Source: an uncultured Clostridia bacterium (GTDB lineage: Bacteria; Bacillota; Clostridia; Christensenellales; Borkfalkiaceae). Taken from it: a DNA stretch of 64,000 nucleotides. The first letter of the stretch is position 1. Each line of letters begins with the position of its first letter. The translations under genes and the position numbers were made by a program. The notes under the pieces were generated by a model. The model was not told the origin of the DNA. It searched no databases and saw only the letters and a list, made by a program, of their open reading frames with translations. Below, one piece after another: positions 49,696 through 59,985 of the stretch. The stretch is from NCBI GenBank assembly GCA_947631195.1, contig CANRKK010000001.1, positions 62,001 through 126,000 of the forward strand, given 5' to 3'.

Positions 49696-49819
49696 TTAAG
49701 TTCCTCCACACAACTATATGTCCCGTGCTGCCCCCTTGCACACGCACGGAACGAATCCTCATCATTTCCGTTTGATATTATAACAAATTATATAGGAAAA
49801 TACAACCTTTTTTATCAAA

Positions 49820-52800
49820 TTATTTTGATTCAATGTATTTAACATCGTCTTGTTCCAAATATGAGTACAGTTCGGCCAATAATCCCCTGCAATAGTTAAC
49901 TCCTGTCGGATATTTATAGCGCTTATCGCCTCGCACTATTTTGCAAAGCAGGTCTCCTGGATAATTGCCCAAAACGACCATAAGCTCGTCAAAACTCGTA
50001 TCGTCTATTTTGGTCGTGTTCAGCCAAAGGGTTGCAGTCTCGTCAAATTTTTTTGATTGCCCTGTTTCGGCGGTATTGATTTCTTCCACATCGTCGACAA
50101 TGCAAGAAATTCCTTTGTCATAATCGATGTCAAGTTTGCCGTTTATTTTTACGATTTTGTCGTTCCCGATAAACGCCTTTACCTTTTCAAACACCTGCGG
50201 GAAGCACACACATTCCAAACTGCCGTAAACATCCTCAAGATTCATAAATGCCATGATTGCGCCCGTTCTTTTGGTTGTGGTGCGCCTGAATGACGATATT
50301 ATGCCTGACATAGTAATATGCATACCGTCGCTCAATTGGTTATACGTGCGATTTCCGTCCTCGTCCTCCACATAATCGTCCAGAAGCGAACAATTAAAAT
50401 TACACTCGGGGAAAGAATTCATGAATCGCTCAAACGGGTGGCCGCTTACATACACGCCCAAAACTTCCTTTTCGAGCGCAAGTTTTTCGTTTGGCTCATA
50501 TTCGGGTATATCGGGATAGGTTACCTCAAGTTTTTCCTCTTCCAAAATATCCCCGAAAAAGCTCATCTGGGCGCTCGACCGCTGTTTTCCTATTATTTTT
50601 GCGCGTGCGCACAACGGTTCGTAAACTTGGGCCAGCTGGGAACGCTTTATGCCCATTTCGTCAAATGCTCCCGAAAATATCAAACCTTCCACAAGACGCG
50701 AATTTAAGGTACCTGCCGCAACGCCCGACTGCTGCTTGACGTTCAACGCTTTGGTGCATCTCAAAATAAAGTCGGGGAAGTCGGCAAAGTTACCGTTTTT
50801 GGCTCTTTCCTCCATTATAACTTCGATAACGCCCTGTCCTATGCCCTTCAGGGCGGAAAGGCCGAACCTTACGCCGTTGTTTTCAACCGTGAAAAACGTT
50901 TTACTCTTGTTTATGTCGGGAGGATAAACCTTGTACCCTTTTTCTTTCAGATATAAGACATACTTCGTGATTTCGTCTATTTTATTCAAACGGTTATTGA
51001 GCAGTGCGCAAATAAATTCCTTGCAGTAATATTTCTTGAGCCAAGCTGTCTGATAGGCCAACGTTCCGTACGCCGCAGCGTGGGACTTATTAAACGCGTA
51101 GGAGGCAAAACCCTCCATATCCCCGAATATTTTGCTTGCAGTTTCGGCTGAAATTCCATTGTGAATACAGCCTTTTATATGTGAACCGTTTATATCGCTT
51201 ATGCCGCCGTTTATAAATTTTTCCTTCTGCGCCATAAGCGTTTTCTTGTCTTTTTTGCCCATTGCGCGGCGAACCAAATCGGCCTCGCCGAGCGAAAACC
51301 CTGCCAAATCCTGGAAGATCTGCATCACCTGCTCCTGATAAACGGGGATGCCGTAGGTTACCTTTAAAATCTTTTCTTCCTGCGGGCAGTCATAGGATAT
51401 GGCTTCCTCACCGTGTTTGCGGCGGCAAAACGAATCGATAAATTTCATCGGGCCGGGACGATAGAGCGAAACGCCGGCTATCAAGTCTTCGAGGCAGTCG
51501 GGTTTCAAAGTTTTCATAAACCGTTTCATTCCGCCGGCTTCAAGCTGGAATACCCCGTCGGTATCGCCTTCGGCAATCAGCTGGTACGCGCCCTCATCTT
51601 TATACCCTATTTGGTTGAAATCTATAACCTTGCCGTAGTTCTCGTTTATGTAATCCAAACATTTTTTGATATCGGTCAAAGTTACCAGCGCAAGGAAGTC
51701 CATCTTAAGCATTCCCAACGCTTCAATTTCTTTTGCGACAAATTGAGTTGTTATATCTTCGCCGTTTCTCGAAAGCGGCACATTGTCGGCAATGCGCTTT
51801 TGGCATATAACCACGCCCGCGGCATGCATGCCCGTCTGCCTTGGCATGCCCTCGATTTTCAGCGCCATGTCAATCACGCGGTGCAAGGTAGAATCGTTTT
51901 CGTATATCTCACAAAACTCCCTGTTTTTTACCGTCCGCAATTCATTGAGCTTTTGATCAAGTTCCTGCCTTTTATCGTCGTCCGTTTCGGTAGCCAAAGC
52001 AGCCTGCACGCCGTCTATCCTTCTCCCCAGCAAATCTTTTATCGAAGTTTTGCCGTCCATGATTTTCGTGAGCCTGTCCGTCTCGGAATAGGGCACCCGC
52101 ATAACTCTGCCAACGTCTTTGATAGAGTTTTTGGCGGCCATGGTACCGAACGTTACAATCTGGCAAACGTTTTCCTTGCCATATTTGCTACGCACATATT
52201 CAATTGTTTCCTCGCGCCTGTCGGTACAAAAATCGATATCAAAATCGGGCATGGAAACGCGGTCGGGATTCAAAAACCTTTCAAAAAGCAAATCGTATTG
52301 CAGCGGTTCCACGTCGGTAATTCCTATGGAGTACGCAACGATGGAGCTGACGCCCGACCCTCTGCCCGGCCCTACGGGAATTCCCTGCTCTTTGGACCAG
52401 TTGATAAAATCCCAAACGACAAGATAATAATCGGCATATCCCATTCCGCATATTATGTCAAGCTCATATTTGGCCCTGTCAAGTTCGCGCTGCGTAGGCG
52501 TGCCGTATCTTTTTTTCAGACCGACATCTGTAAGATTTCTCAAATATTGTTCGGCAGTTAAGCCGTCCGGGGGCGTAAACATCGGAATTAAAGACGTATC
52601 CTTTATGGGATAGCCCTTGTGATCCAAATTAAAGGCAGGCTCCGTCACCTTGTCGGCAATAACCCTTGTATTGGCAATCGCGCGCGGCAAATTCGGGAAC
52701 AATTCAGCCATTTGGTCGCCCGTTTTAAAATAAAATTCGTTAGTTTCGAACTTCATTCTTTTGGGATCGTCAAGCTGCTTTTTCATTTGGATGCACATAA

Positions 52801-53446
52801 GCACATCCTGCATTTCCGCGTCGGCCTTTTCAATATAGTGCACGTCGTTGGTCGCAACCAACTCAACGCCTATTTCGTTTGCGAGATTTATCAGCAGAGG
52901 CAAAACCCTGCGCTCATCGTCGATACCGTGGTTTTGTATTTCAATATAAAAATCTTCGCCGAAAATATCTTTCAAATACAGCGCCAACTCTTTTGCGCCC
53001 TCGTAGTCCCCCGCCAAAAGCCTTCTCGGAATACCGCCCGCAAGGCAAGCCGAAAGACAGATAACTCCTTCGGAATGTGCTTTGAGGACGTTATAGTCAA
53101 TCTTCGGTTTATAATAAAAGCCGTCCACAAATGCCATAGAGTCGAGCTGAACAAGATTTTTGTATCCCGCTTTGTTTTTTGCAAGCAAAATCAAATGTTC
53201 GGCCGTGTTTGAGGTCTTGTCATACATATTTTTGGTAAGATAAAACTCGCAGCCGATTATGTATTTTATGCCCGCTATGGTAGCTTTTTCCGCAAGTTGG
53301 AGCGTGCCGTACATATTTCCGTGGTCGGTAATGCAAACAGTATCGATGCCGTTCTTTTTGCAATGGCCGATCAGGTTGTCGATTTTACATGCGCCGTCGA
53401 GCAGAGAATACTCGGTATGTAAATGCAAATGTACAAAATCTGTCAT
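49820..53446 (-). CDS. dnaE: DNA polymerase III alpha subunit DnaE
   Basis: PHP domain FVHLHLHTEYSLLDGACKI; GPGRGSGVSSIVAYSIGITDVEPL; PDFDIDF. Confidence 0.97.
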   Translation of the reverse strand: MTDFVHLHLHTEYSLLDGACKIDNLIGHCKKNGIDTVCITDHGNMYGTLQLAEKATIAGIKYIIGCEFYLTKNMYDKTSNTAEHLILLAKNKAGYKNLVQLDSMAFVDGFYYKPKIDYNVLKAHSEGVICLSACLAGGIPRRLLAGDYEGAKELALYLKDIFGEDFYIEIQNHGIDDERRVLPLLINLANEIGVELVATNDVHYIEKADAEMQDVLMCIQMKKQLDDPKRMKFETNEFYFKTGDQMAELFPNLPRAIANTRVIADKVTEPAFNLDHKGYPIKDTSLIPMFTPPDGLTAEQYLRNLTDVGLKKRYGTPTQRELDRAKYELDIICGMGYADYYLVVWDFINWSKEQGIPVGPGRGSGVSSIVAYSIGITDVEPLQYDLLFERFLNPDRVSMPDFDIDFCTDRREETIEYVRSKYGKENVCQIVTFGTMAAKNSIKDVGRVMRVPYSETDRLTKIMDGKTSIKDLLGRRIDGVQAALATETDDDKRQELDQKLNELRTVKNREFCEIYENDSTLHRVIDMALKIEGMPRQTGMHAAGVVICQKRIADNVPLSRNGEDITTQFVAKEIEALGMLKMDFLALVTLTDIKKCLDYINENYGKVIDFNQIGYKDEGAYQLIAEGDTDGVFQLEAGGMKRFMKTLKPDCLEDLIAGVSLYRPGPMKFIDSFCRRKHGEEAISYDCPQEEKILKVTYGIPVYQEQVMQIFQDLAGFSLGEADLVRRAMGKKDKKTLMAQKEKFINGGISDINGSHIKGCIHNGISAETASKIFGDMEGFASYAFNKSHAAAYGTLAYQTAWLKKYYCKEFICALLNNRLNKIDEITKYVLYLKEKGYKVYPPDINKSKTFFTVENNGVRFGLSALKGIGQGVIEVIMEERAKNGNFADFPDFILRCTKALNVKQQSGVAAGTLNSRLVEGLIFSGAFDEMGIKRSQLAQVYEPLCARAKIIGKQRSSAQMSFFGDILEEEKLEVTYPDIPEYEPNEKLALEKEVLGVYVSGHPFERFMNSFPECNFNCSLLDDYVEDEDGNRTYNQLSDGMHITMSGIISSFRRTTTKRTGAIMAFMNLEDVYGSLECVCFPQVFEKVKAFIGNDKIVKINGKLDIDYDKGISCIVDDVEEINTAETGQSKKFDETATLWLNTTKIDDTSFDELMVVLGNYPGDLLCKIVRGDKRYKYPTGVNYCRGLLAELYSYLEQDDVKYIESK

Positions 53447-53463
53447 AATTTAATTTCCTTTAA

Positions 53464-54414
53464 CTAACTCAACGTTTGTGCAATTTCTATAATTTTTCTC
53501 ATTCTGTGGTTAAGGCAGCTTTTTGAGATATGCAACCTATCCGATAGCTCTTTCATGGAAGCGTTTTTATCGGCAAGACGGCAAACCGCCACATCGAAAA
53601 CGGGCTTTGCTAGGCTTTGAAGTCCTATCGTCTGGCGTATGACCTCTATGGCCTGCACCTGCTTTACCGAAGCAATAACCGTCTTGTCTATGTTGGAAAC
53701 GGAGCAATTATTTACCCTGTTTGCATTGTTAAGTTTATCTTTGATTTCAACGATTTTGCCCAACTTGTCCAAACATTTCCGGCAGGATAACAAATCCAAA
53801 ATGTCGGATATCACTTCTTTGCTTTTTACATACACGACGGCCGAATCCTTGCGGGTGACAAGTTTTGACAAAATTTCAAATTCAGCTAAAATATTGCAAA
53901 AATCGCTTGCCGTGCTCTTGTTTGAAAACACGATTTCAAAGTGATATCCCGTTCTGCTGTATGAATTTTCGTAGGGCAAAGTGCAACTTCCGCCGCCTAA
54001 AAACGCGCCTTTGATATAGGCCAACATTGAATCTTCGTCATTTACAAAATTTTCGTCGATCCCGAAATTCAGATATTTGCCCTCGTCGTCCTCACCGACA
54101 ATGCCCGTTTCTTTTAAAAGCGCCTCGGCGGCGGGGCTTATACATTCGAAAGCGAGCTTATCCCTGCCGCTTACAACATCGAATTTTGCGCCGCTGACCA
54201 TAGGCGTGATTCCGAAAAAGTTTTCCGAAATCTCGGTAAAATATTCAGCAACCGGTTCGCTCTCGGTAATTATTTCAAAGCCGTATGCGCCTTCGCGCGA
54301 AATTATGCTGCCGCTCGTGCGTATAAATGCGGACAGCATACAAGCTGCACCCTTTTTTGAAGGCGCAGGCGCGGAGATGATTTCATTTTTTATTTCTTCG
54401 GTAAAATTCAGCAT
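53464..54414 (-). CDS. whiA: DNA-binding protein WhiA
   Basis: MLNFTEEIKNEI..; AFLGGGSCTLPYENSYSRTGYHFEIVF; C-terminal HTH. Confidence 0.93.
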   Translation of the reverse strand: MLNFTEEIKNEIISAPAPSKKGAACMLSAFIRTSGSIISREGAYGFEIITESEPVAEYFTEISENFFGITPMVSGAKFDVVSGRDKLAFECISPAAEALLKETGIVGEDDEGKYLNFGIDENFVNDEDSMLAYIKGAFLGGGSCTLPYENSYSRTGYHFEIVFSNKSTASDFCNILAEFEILSKLVTRKDSAVVYVKSKEVISDILDLLSCRKCLDKLGKIVEIKDKLNNANRVNNCSVSNIDKTVIASVKQVQAIEVIRQTIGLQSLAKPVFDVAVCRLADKNASMKELSDRLHISKSCLNHRMRKIIEIAQTLS

Positions 54415-54415
54415 A

Positions 54416-55192
54416 CTACAAATTCTTCTTTTTGTATTCGGCAAACCTGAATTGCGGCAAGCGACCATCGATATTATCTATAGACTCGAGCGGTATGCCG
54501 GCCTCCGCCACGATTTGCTCGGCAATCTTTGTGTCGCCCACCCTGTCGGCAGAATGTGCGTCCGAATCGACAACAAATTTGACGCCCGTAGACGCCATCA
54601 GATTGAGTTCCTCGGCGGAAACGTGCCGCTTTTTTGTGTTGATTTCTATATAAGTGCCGTAATCGGCGCAACATTTTGCAACTTCTTCAAGATTGCAATA
54701 ACATTTATAATTAATGTGGGTCAGGATATCGATGGGATTATCGCGGATTGCCTTTACATAGGCCTGAGTTGTGTAATCGATAACCTTTTGCGACGGCTTT
54801 TTGCCGAATTTGTAAGCCGAATAATTTTTCAGCATTATGTTGTACATATCGGAAAAACTTTTATACCTTACCACCTCATGAATTCCGCACAAATATATGT
54901 CAAAAAAATTCAAATCGGCTGTTTTCATGTCGGTATCGCCGTTTAAGGATATCAGATTGCTTTCCATTCCCATCAAAACCCTGATCCCCGTCAGCTTTTC
55001 CGCTTCTATACATTCGGCGCGGAGTTCCCCCAATTTTTTTCGTTTTAACCCGAATAAAATATGGTTAAAGCCGTGGTCGGTTATGGCAATCTGTTTAAGC
55101 CCGAGTTTTTTTGCCGCACGGGCGTTTTCCAAAACAGTATTTTCGCCGTGTGAATACGGAGTATGAGTATGATAATCAGCTGTAAGTATCAT
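54416..55192 (-). CDS. PHP-domain phosphatase-like protein
   Basis: ADYHTHTPYSHGENTVLENARAAKKLGLKQIAITDHG; DSDAHSADRVGD. Confidence 0.9.
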   Translation of the reverse strand: MILTADYHTHTPYSHGENTVLENARAAKKLGLKQIAITDHGFNHILFGLKRKKLGELRAECIEAEKLTGIRVLMGMESNLISLNGDTDMKTADLNFFDIYLCGIHEVVRYKSFSDMYNIMLKNYSAYKFGKKPSQKVIDYTTQAYVKAIRDNPIDILTHINYKCYCNLEEVAKCCADYGTYIEINTKKRHVSAEELNLMASTGVKFVVDSDAHSADRVGDTKIAEQIVAEAGIPLESIDNIDGRLPQFRFAEYKKKNL

Positions 55193-56076
55193 TAAAATTC
55201 TCCTATGTACACAACTTCCTCTTCAAGCCTTACGCCAAACGCGCTAAAAACCTCACGTTTTATATGTTCGATCAATTTATAAATATCCGTAGCGCGCGCG
55301 CCGTTATCGTTTATTATAAAGTTTGCGTGTTTCCTGCTTACCTCCGCGCCGCCACACCTAAACCCTTTAAGCCCGCAGGCCTCTATAAGATAACCTGCGC
55401 TCACGCCGTCGGGGTTTTTAAAAACGCATCCGCAACTTTTACCTTTTGGTTGTCCGCTGCGCCGTTGCAAATATTGCGTGATATTATTTTTAACTGCAGT
55501 TGGGCTTGAACGTTCAACATTGAATTCGCAGGACAAAATCATGCAATTTATGTCACGCATAGTACTATATTTATATCCAAAACTGCACGATTTATTTGAA
55601 AGTTCAATGGTTTTTTTAGTAAAAACAGTGCAAACCTCTAAAACGTCCGATATAAATTTTCCGCCCGCGCCGCCGTTCATAAACGTCAGGCCGCCTACGC
55701 TTGCCGGTATGCCTGCCAAAAATTCCAAGCCGCTCAAGCCGTTTGAAATGCAATATTGCAGCAGGCTGCCCACTCTTACGCCGCTTTGGCATTTAAGTTT
55801 GTCGCCGTTTTCAAAAATGCCTTTTAAACCTGCGGTGCAAATAACCGAGCCGTCGTAAAATGAGTCCGAAGCCAATATGTTTGAACCGTTGCCCAAAATA
55901 AAAAACTTTTCTTTGGTTTCGGTCAGCGTAGCGTAAATTTGTGTCGCTTCGTCTTCGGTTGTGGGGAAATACGCTTTTTTGCATAACCCGCCCACTCCGT
56001 ACGTTGTATTGCGGGCCAAATCAAAATTTTCTTCGGATTTTATTCCGCTAATATCTGCACTCGGTTTCAATGACAT
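55192..56076 (-). CDS. murB: UDP-N-acetylenolpyruvoylglucosamine reductase
   Basis: NTTYGVGGLCKKAYFP, FILGNGSNILASD, GIPASVGG, SCGCVFKNPDG. Confidence 0.95.
   Translation of the reverse strand: MSLKPSADISGIKSEENFDLARNTTYGVGGLCKKAYFPTTEDEATQIYATLTETKEKFFILGNGSNILASDSFYDGSVICTAGLKGIFENGDKLKCQSGVRVGSLLQYCISNGLSGLEFLAGIPASVGGLTFMNGGAGGKFISDVLEVCTVFTKKTIELSNKSCSFGYKYSTMRDINCMILSCEFNVERSSPTAVKNNITQYLQRRSGQPKGKSCGCVFKNPDGVSAGYLIEACGLKGFRCGGAEVSRKHANFIINDNGARATDIYKLIEHIKREVFSAFGVRLEEEVVYIGEF
55548..55564 (-). repeat. 17-bp interspersed repeat copy 4
   Basis: Exact; inside murB, encodes STMRDI in frame. Confidence 0.85.
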
Positions 56077-56119
56077 TAATACCTTTATATTTTACCATTT
56101 ATTTATACTTATTTCAACA

Positions 56120-57037
56120 TTAATTCAATAAATTTTTAATCAAATTTATATCCGAATTTTTTATTGCTCCGTTCAACAGAGTTTTAGTTTCACTGCTTAT
56201 TGGCGACGCGAGCTTATATCGGTAATTTAGGCCCTCCATTGCTGCCATTGCGTCATCATAAATCGGTTTATCGCCCATAAGTCCGATTTTGTTGAGATTT
56301 TGGCTGTTGTTATTGATAAATTCTATAAATTCATTTGCAAAATATATGTTTTTACCGTCCGTTGCTGTTACCGAGATTAGCTGAAATAAATCGTTAAATT
56401 CGGTGATCGGTTCAACCTTAAACTGAACCTCACGGGTGATCAGTCTGAATATATCTCTCTGCGTGCCCAAAAGATATTTATACTTGCCGCCGATAAGGCT
56501 GATATATGCTTCCGTCGGCTTTTCGGCTGCGGCTCCAGCTAAGCCGCGCATCAGTGCCGCTATTTGCGCAAAGTTTTCTGTGCCGCAATTCAAAACGGTA
56601 TTAGCCGCCGAAACGTCGCTGAAATCGGCATTTTCGCTTACAGTCAAAATACAATAGCCGCCGTGCGCCCAAATATGCGAAGCCGTCTTGTCCGTTATGT
56701 AACTTTCAATCCCGTATGCTCCCGCGCCGTATGAAATCAAATCGGGCCGTGCGCCGTTTTTTAGATTCTGTCTTGCGGCTTCCGACGATAGTGACAGCAC
56801 TTGCACGTAACATTTGGTTTCCTTGGTAAATTCGTTCCCCAACTTTTGCAGATAATTTGCGCGCGAGCCTTTACCGCCTTCAAAGCTGTCAATCTGCCAA
56901 ACCGTCAACATATTCATTTGACTGCTTTCGGCGGTCTGCTTGACCGTATTTGCCGCAATCAGTATCGGCGCCGCAACCAAAACGGAGATACATGCAGCCA
57001 GCCATACTATCCTTGCTATCACCTTTTTATGTTTCAT
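56120..57037 (-). CDS. extracellular solute-binding protein-like, no adjacent permease
   Basis: N-terminal signal/TM; TVWQIDSFEGGKGSRANYLQKLGNEFTKETKC. Confidence 0.65.
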   Translation of the reverse strand: MKHKKVIARIVWLAACISVLVAAPILIAANTVKQTAESSQMNMLTVWQIDSFEGGKGSRANYLQKLGNEFTKETKCYVQVLSLSSEAARQNLKNGARPDLISYGAGAYGIESYITDKTASHIWAHGGYCILTVSENADFSDVSAANTVLNCGTENFAQIAALMRGLAGAAAEKPTEAYISLIGGKYKYLLGTQRDIFRLITREVQFKVEPITEFNDLFQLISVTATDGKNIYFANEFIEFINNNSQNLNKIGLMGDKPIYDDAMAAMEGLNYRYKLASPISSETKTLLNGAIKNSDINLIKNLLN

Positions 57038-57208
57038 ACATTATTTTATTAGCGTTTGCCCGCAAAAATACATAGGGAGTATCCTGACAAGAATACTCCC
57101 CCGCTCATCTGCCAAAACGCACAACGCTTTAACAAATAAGCATATATATTAAAGCGTTGCCGCTTGTAAAAATATCTTGCGCAATAAATCTACATATATG
57201 CGCTATTT

Positions 57209-57754
57209 TTATAATATTTTTGATGTTCTTAAAATGTTCTTCTCATAAAGCCATCTGTTGAATTGCGCCGATATAATTATTTTCAGATATAAGCATAGCC
57301 CGGCAAACAGTAAATTGAAAGCAAAAAGTCCCGCAATCAACGCTACAATCGGCGCTACGTTAATTTTGTATTGCAATAAATTATAATTATATAGAGTTAA
57401 TTGGACCGACAGGAAAATTATGCCGCACAAACTCATTATGGCCAAAAAACCGCATAACGCGACAAAAACTTGCTTTGCCTTTTGCGTTGCGGCAAACTGC
57501 CAAAAATATTCATGGCGTTCATTCCACGGCAAATTTTTAAATAAAACCGTTTCGGCAACCGCTTCTGTACCGATAAAATATTCGGCAGATACGCCGAGAA
57601 TGTTGCACAGCCGCGCAAACGTCTGCAAATCGGGTTCGGCTGTGCCGCGCTCCCAGCGTGAAACGGCCTGTCTCGTTACATAAAGCTTTTCGGCAAGTTG
57701 CTCCTGTGTAAGACCCTTACTTTTTCTCGCTTCAACAAGTTTTTCCGAAAACAT
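57209..57754 (-). CDS. XRE-family HTH regulator with C-terminal TM segments
   Basis: KGLTQEQLAEKLYVTRQAVSRWERGTAEPDLQTFARLCNILGVS; two hydrophobic segments. Confidence 0.9.
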   Translation of the reverse strand: MFSEKLVEARKSKGLTQEQLAEKLYVTRQAVSRWERGTAEPDLQTFARLCNILGVSAEYFIGTEAVAETVLFKNLPWNERHEYFWQFAATQKAKQVFVALCGFLAIMSLCGIIFLSVQLTLYNYNLLQYKINVAPIVALIAGLFAFNLLFAGLCLYLKIIISAQFNRWLYEKNILRTSKIL

Positions 57755-57816
57755 ATCTCTGCACCTCTTAAAGTATTATACTTTTGTAATCGACGATTTT
57801 CAAGCAAATTTGTAAA

Positions 57817-57853
57817 AACGCGGCGCAACCGTTTGTTGCGCCGCGTTCAGCTT
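57817..57853 (-). terminator. intrinsic terminator after yebC-family gene
   Basis: AACGCGGCGCAAC-AAACG-GTTGCGCCGCGTTTTT on minus. Confidence 0.88.
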
Positions 57854-57863
57854 AAAATAAAAC

Positions 57864-58601
57864 TTATTCTTCCTCGTCCTCGGGCAGATCTACGTTGTGG
57901 TAAACGTCCTGCACGTCGTCGAGCTCATTCAACCTGTCGAGCATTTTTTCAAACTGCTCAAGCTTTTCGCCCTCAAGCGTGATATAATTTTGCGGAATCA
58001 TTTTAATTTCCGCCTCAAGGAAAGTCACGCCCTTATCCTCAAAATATCTTCTTGCCGCCGACCAGTTTTCGGGTGTTGTGAATACTTCGTAAACGTCGTC
58101 TTCTACAGTGTAGTCCTCGGCTTCGGCTTCAAGGCAGTACTCCATCATCGTATCTTCGTCGAGCGCAACCGTTTTTTCGATCACAAAAACGCCCTTATTG
58201 TCAAACATATACGAAACGCAACCGCTGTTTCCCATCTGTCCGCCGCATTTGGCCATTGCCGAACGCACATCGCCGGCCGTCCTGTTTACGTTGTCCGTAA
58301 GCGTTTTAATTATGACGGCGGCGCCGCCTGCGCCGTATCCCTCATATATAAGTTCCTTATAATCCTTGCCTGCAAGCTCGCCCGCAGCCTTAGCGATAGA
58401 ACGTTTGATTGTATCGTTCGGCATGTTCGCCGCTTTGGCTTTTGCTATCACGTCGGCCAATTTGGAGTTGGTTTCGGGATTGGGATTGCCCTTTGCCGCA
58501 ACCGCTATCTCCCTGCCGAGTTTTGTAAACGCCGCGCCGCGCGCCGCGTCCGTTTTGCCTTTTTTAGCTTGTATGTTGTGCCATTTTGAATGTCCTGACA
58601 T
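57864..58601 (-). CDS. YebC/PmpR-family protein
   Basis: MSGHSKWHNIQAKKGKTDAARGAAFTKLGREI. Confidence 0.96.
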   Translation of the reverse strand: MSGHSKWHNIQAKKGKTDAARGAAFTKLGREIAVAAKGNPNPETNSKLADVIAKAKAANMPNDTIKRSIAKAAGELAGKDYKELIYEGYGAGGAAVIIKTLTDNVNRTAGDVRSAMAKCGGQMGNSGCVSYMFDNKGVFVIEKTVALDEDTMMEYCLEAEAEDYTVEDDVYEVFTTPENWSAARRYFEDKGVTFLEAEIKMIPQNYITLEGEKLEQFEKMLDRLNELDDVQDVYHNVDLPEDEEE

Positions 58602-58610
58602 ATTAATTCC

Positions 58611-59348
58611 TCACTTTAAATTGCGCTCTTTTAAAGCGTACATTGCAATACCTGCCGAAACCGCAGCGTTTAAACTCTCGCAGGTTTTACGCATGGGTAT
58701 TTTAAGTTTGTAATCAGCTTTGTTTTTAATGAATTCGTCTATTCCCGACCCCTCGTTACCAATGCAAAGACAATATTTTTCGGGGGGATTAAATCCGAAG
58801 ATGTTTTCGCCCTGCATGTCTGCGCATATTATGGGGCAGCCGTCCAAAGCGCTTAATACCTCTTCCCTTTCGGCTTGGTAGACGGTGGCAAAGAATATCC
58901 CGCTCATACTTGCGCGCACTGCCTTGGGCGAATAGGGATCGGTGCAATTTATCATATAAATTTCATCAAATCCCGCCGCGTTGGCCGTTCTTATGATTGT
59001 TCCCAAATTGCCGGGGTCCTGCAATCTATCCAACAAAATACAGCTGTTTTGGGGCGGCTTTAACACCGTTTGCGGAATTTTTACGACGGCGATGACGCCT
59101 TGCGGAGCCTTTTCAAAAGATATAGCTCCAAACACGTCGTCGCTCACCACAAGCGGATTTTTGTAGCGCGCGGCAAACTTTTCGGTACAAATAACCTGCC
59201 GGATATCTCCCCCTGCCGCAACGCACTCGTCCACGGGCTTTGTGCCCTCAACAAGATAGAGTCCGTTTATCCGCCTGTATTTTTTGTCGTAGAGCTTTGC
59301 AACTTCCTTGATTTGCGGATTGGATTTTGACGTTATAATCATAGACAA
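58611..59348 (-). CDS. TrmH/SpoU-family RNA 2'-O-methyltransferase
   Basis: LLDRLQDPGNLGTIIRTANAAGFDEIYM, CLCIGNEGSGID, SLNAAVSAGIAMY. Confidence 0.93.
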   Translation of the reverse strand: MSMIITSKSNPQIKEVAKLYDKKYRRINGLYLVEGTKPVDECVAAGGDIRQVICTEKFAARYKNPLVVSDDVFGAISFEKAPQGVIAVVKIPQTVLKPPQNSCILLDRLQDPGNLGTIIRTANAAGFDEIYMINCTDPYSPKAVRASMSGIFFATVYQAEREEVLSALDGCPIICADMQGENIFGFNPPEKYCLCIGNEGSGIDEFIKNKADYKLKIPMRKTCESLNAAVSAGIAMYALKERNLK

Positions 59349-59378
59349 AAAATTAAGCCTTTCGGTTAAAAAGGCTTA
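59345..59378 (-). terminator. terminator after rplT
   Basis: Minus strand AAGCCTTTTTAACCGAAAGGCTTAATTTTTT. Confidence 0.65.
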
Positions 59379-59386
59379 AATTATAT

Positions 59387-59737
59387 TCATAGTGCCTGTT
59401 TAGCTTTGTCTGCAAGCGCTGCAAAAGCCTGTGCGTCGTTTACCGCAAGGTCGGCAAGCACTTTTCTGTTGAGGGTAATCCCCGCCGTTTTGAGACCATA
59501 CATAAATTTTGAATAGGAAAGACCGTTGATTCTCGCCGCGGCGTTAATGCGGGCAATCCAAAGGCTGCGCATGTCGCGCTTTCTCAATCTTCTGCCGATA
59601 AAGGCATAGTTTAAGGACTTCATAACGGCCTGGCGGGCGATCCTGTAATTCTTGGATTTATAGCCGCGGTAGCCCTTTGCAAGACGTAATATCTTTCTGC
59701 GCTTCTTTAAAGCGTTTACTGTTCTCTTAATACGCAT
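59387..59737 (-). CDS. rplT: 50S ribosomal protein L20
   Basis: [40 protein letters not shown]. Confidence 0.97.
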   Translation of the reverse strand: MRIKRTVNALKKRRKILRLAKGYRGYKSKNYRIARQAVMKSLNYAFIGRRLRKRDMRSLWIARINAAARINGLSYSKFMYGLKTAGITLNRKVLADLAVNDAQAFAALADKAKQAL

Positions 59738-59752
59738 TATTAAAGTCCTCCG

Positions 59753-59953
59753 TTAATCTTTATAGGGAATCATCGACTTGACATTTGATTCCGTAGCGCT
59801 GGAAACAAGCGTATTTTTACGCAGGTTTCTCTTTCTCTTTCTGTTCTTGGTTTCAGCTTTGTGGTTTTTGCCGCCGTGAGGTCTCTTCACCTTACCGGTG
59901 GCAGTCAACCAAAAACGCTTTTTGCTGCCGCTGTGCGACTTCTGCTTGGGCAT
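59753..59953 (-). CDS. rpmI: 50S ribosomal protein L35
   Basis: MPKQKSHSGSKKRFWLTATGKVKRPHGGKNHKAETKNRKRKRNLRK. Confidence 0.96.
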   Translation of the reverse strand: MPKQKSHSGSKKRFWLTATGKVKRPHGGKNHKAETKNRKRKRNLRKNTLVSSATESNVKSMIPYKD

Positions 59954-59985
59954 TTATTTATCCTCCATATGAATATTTTATAAAT

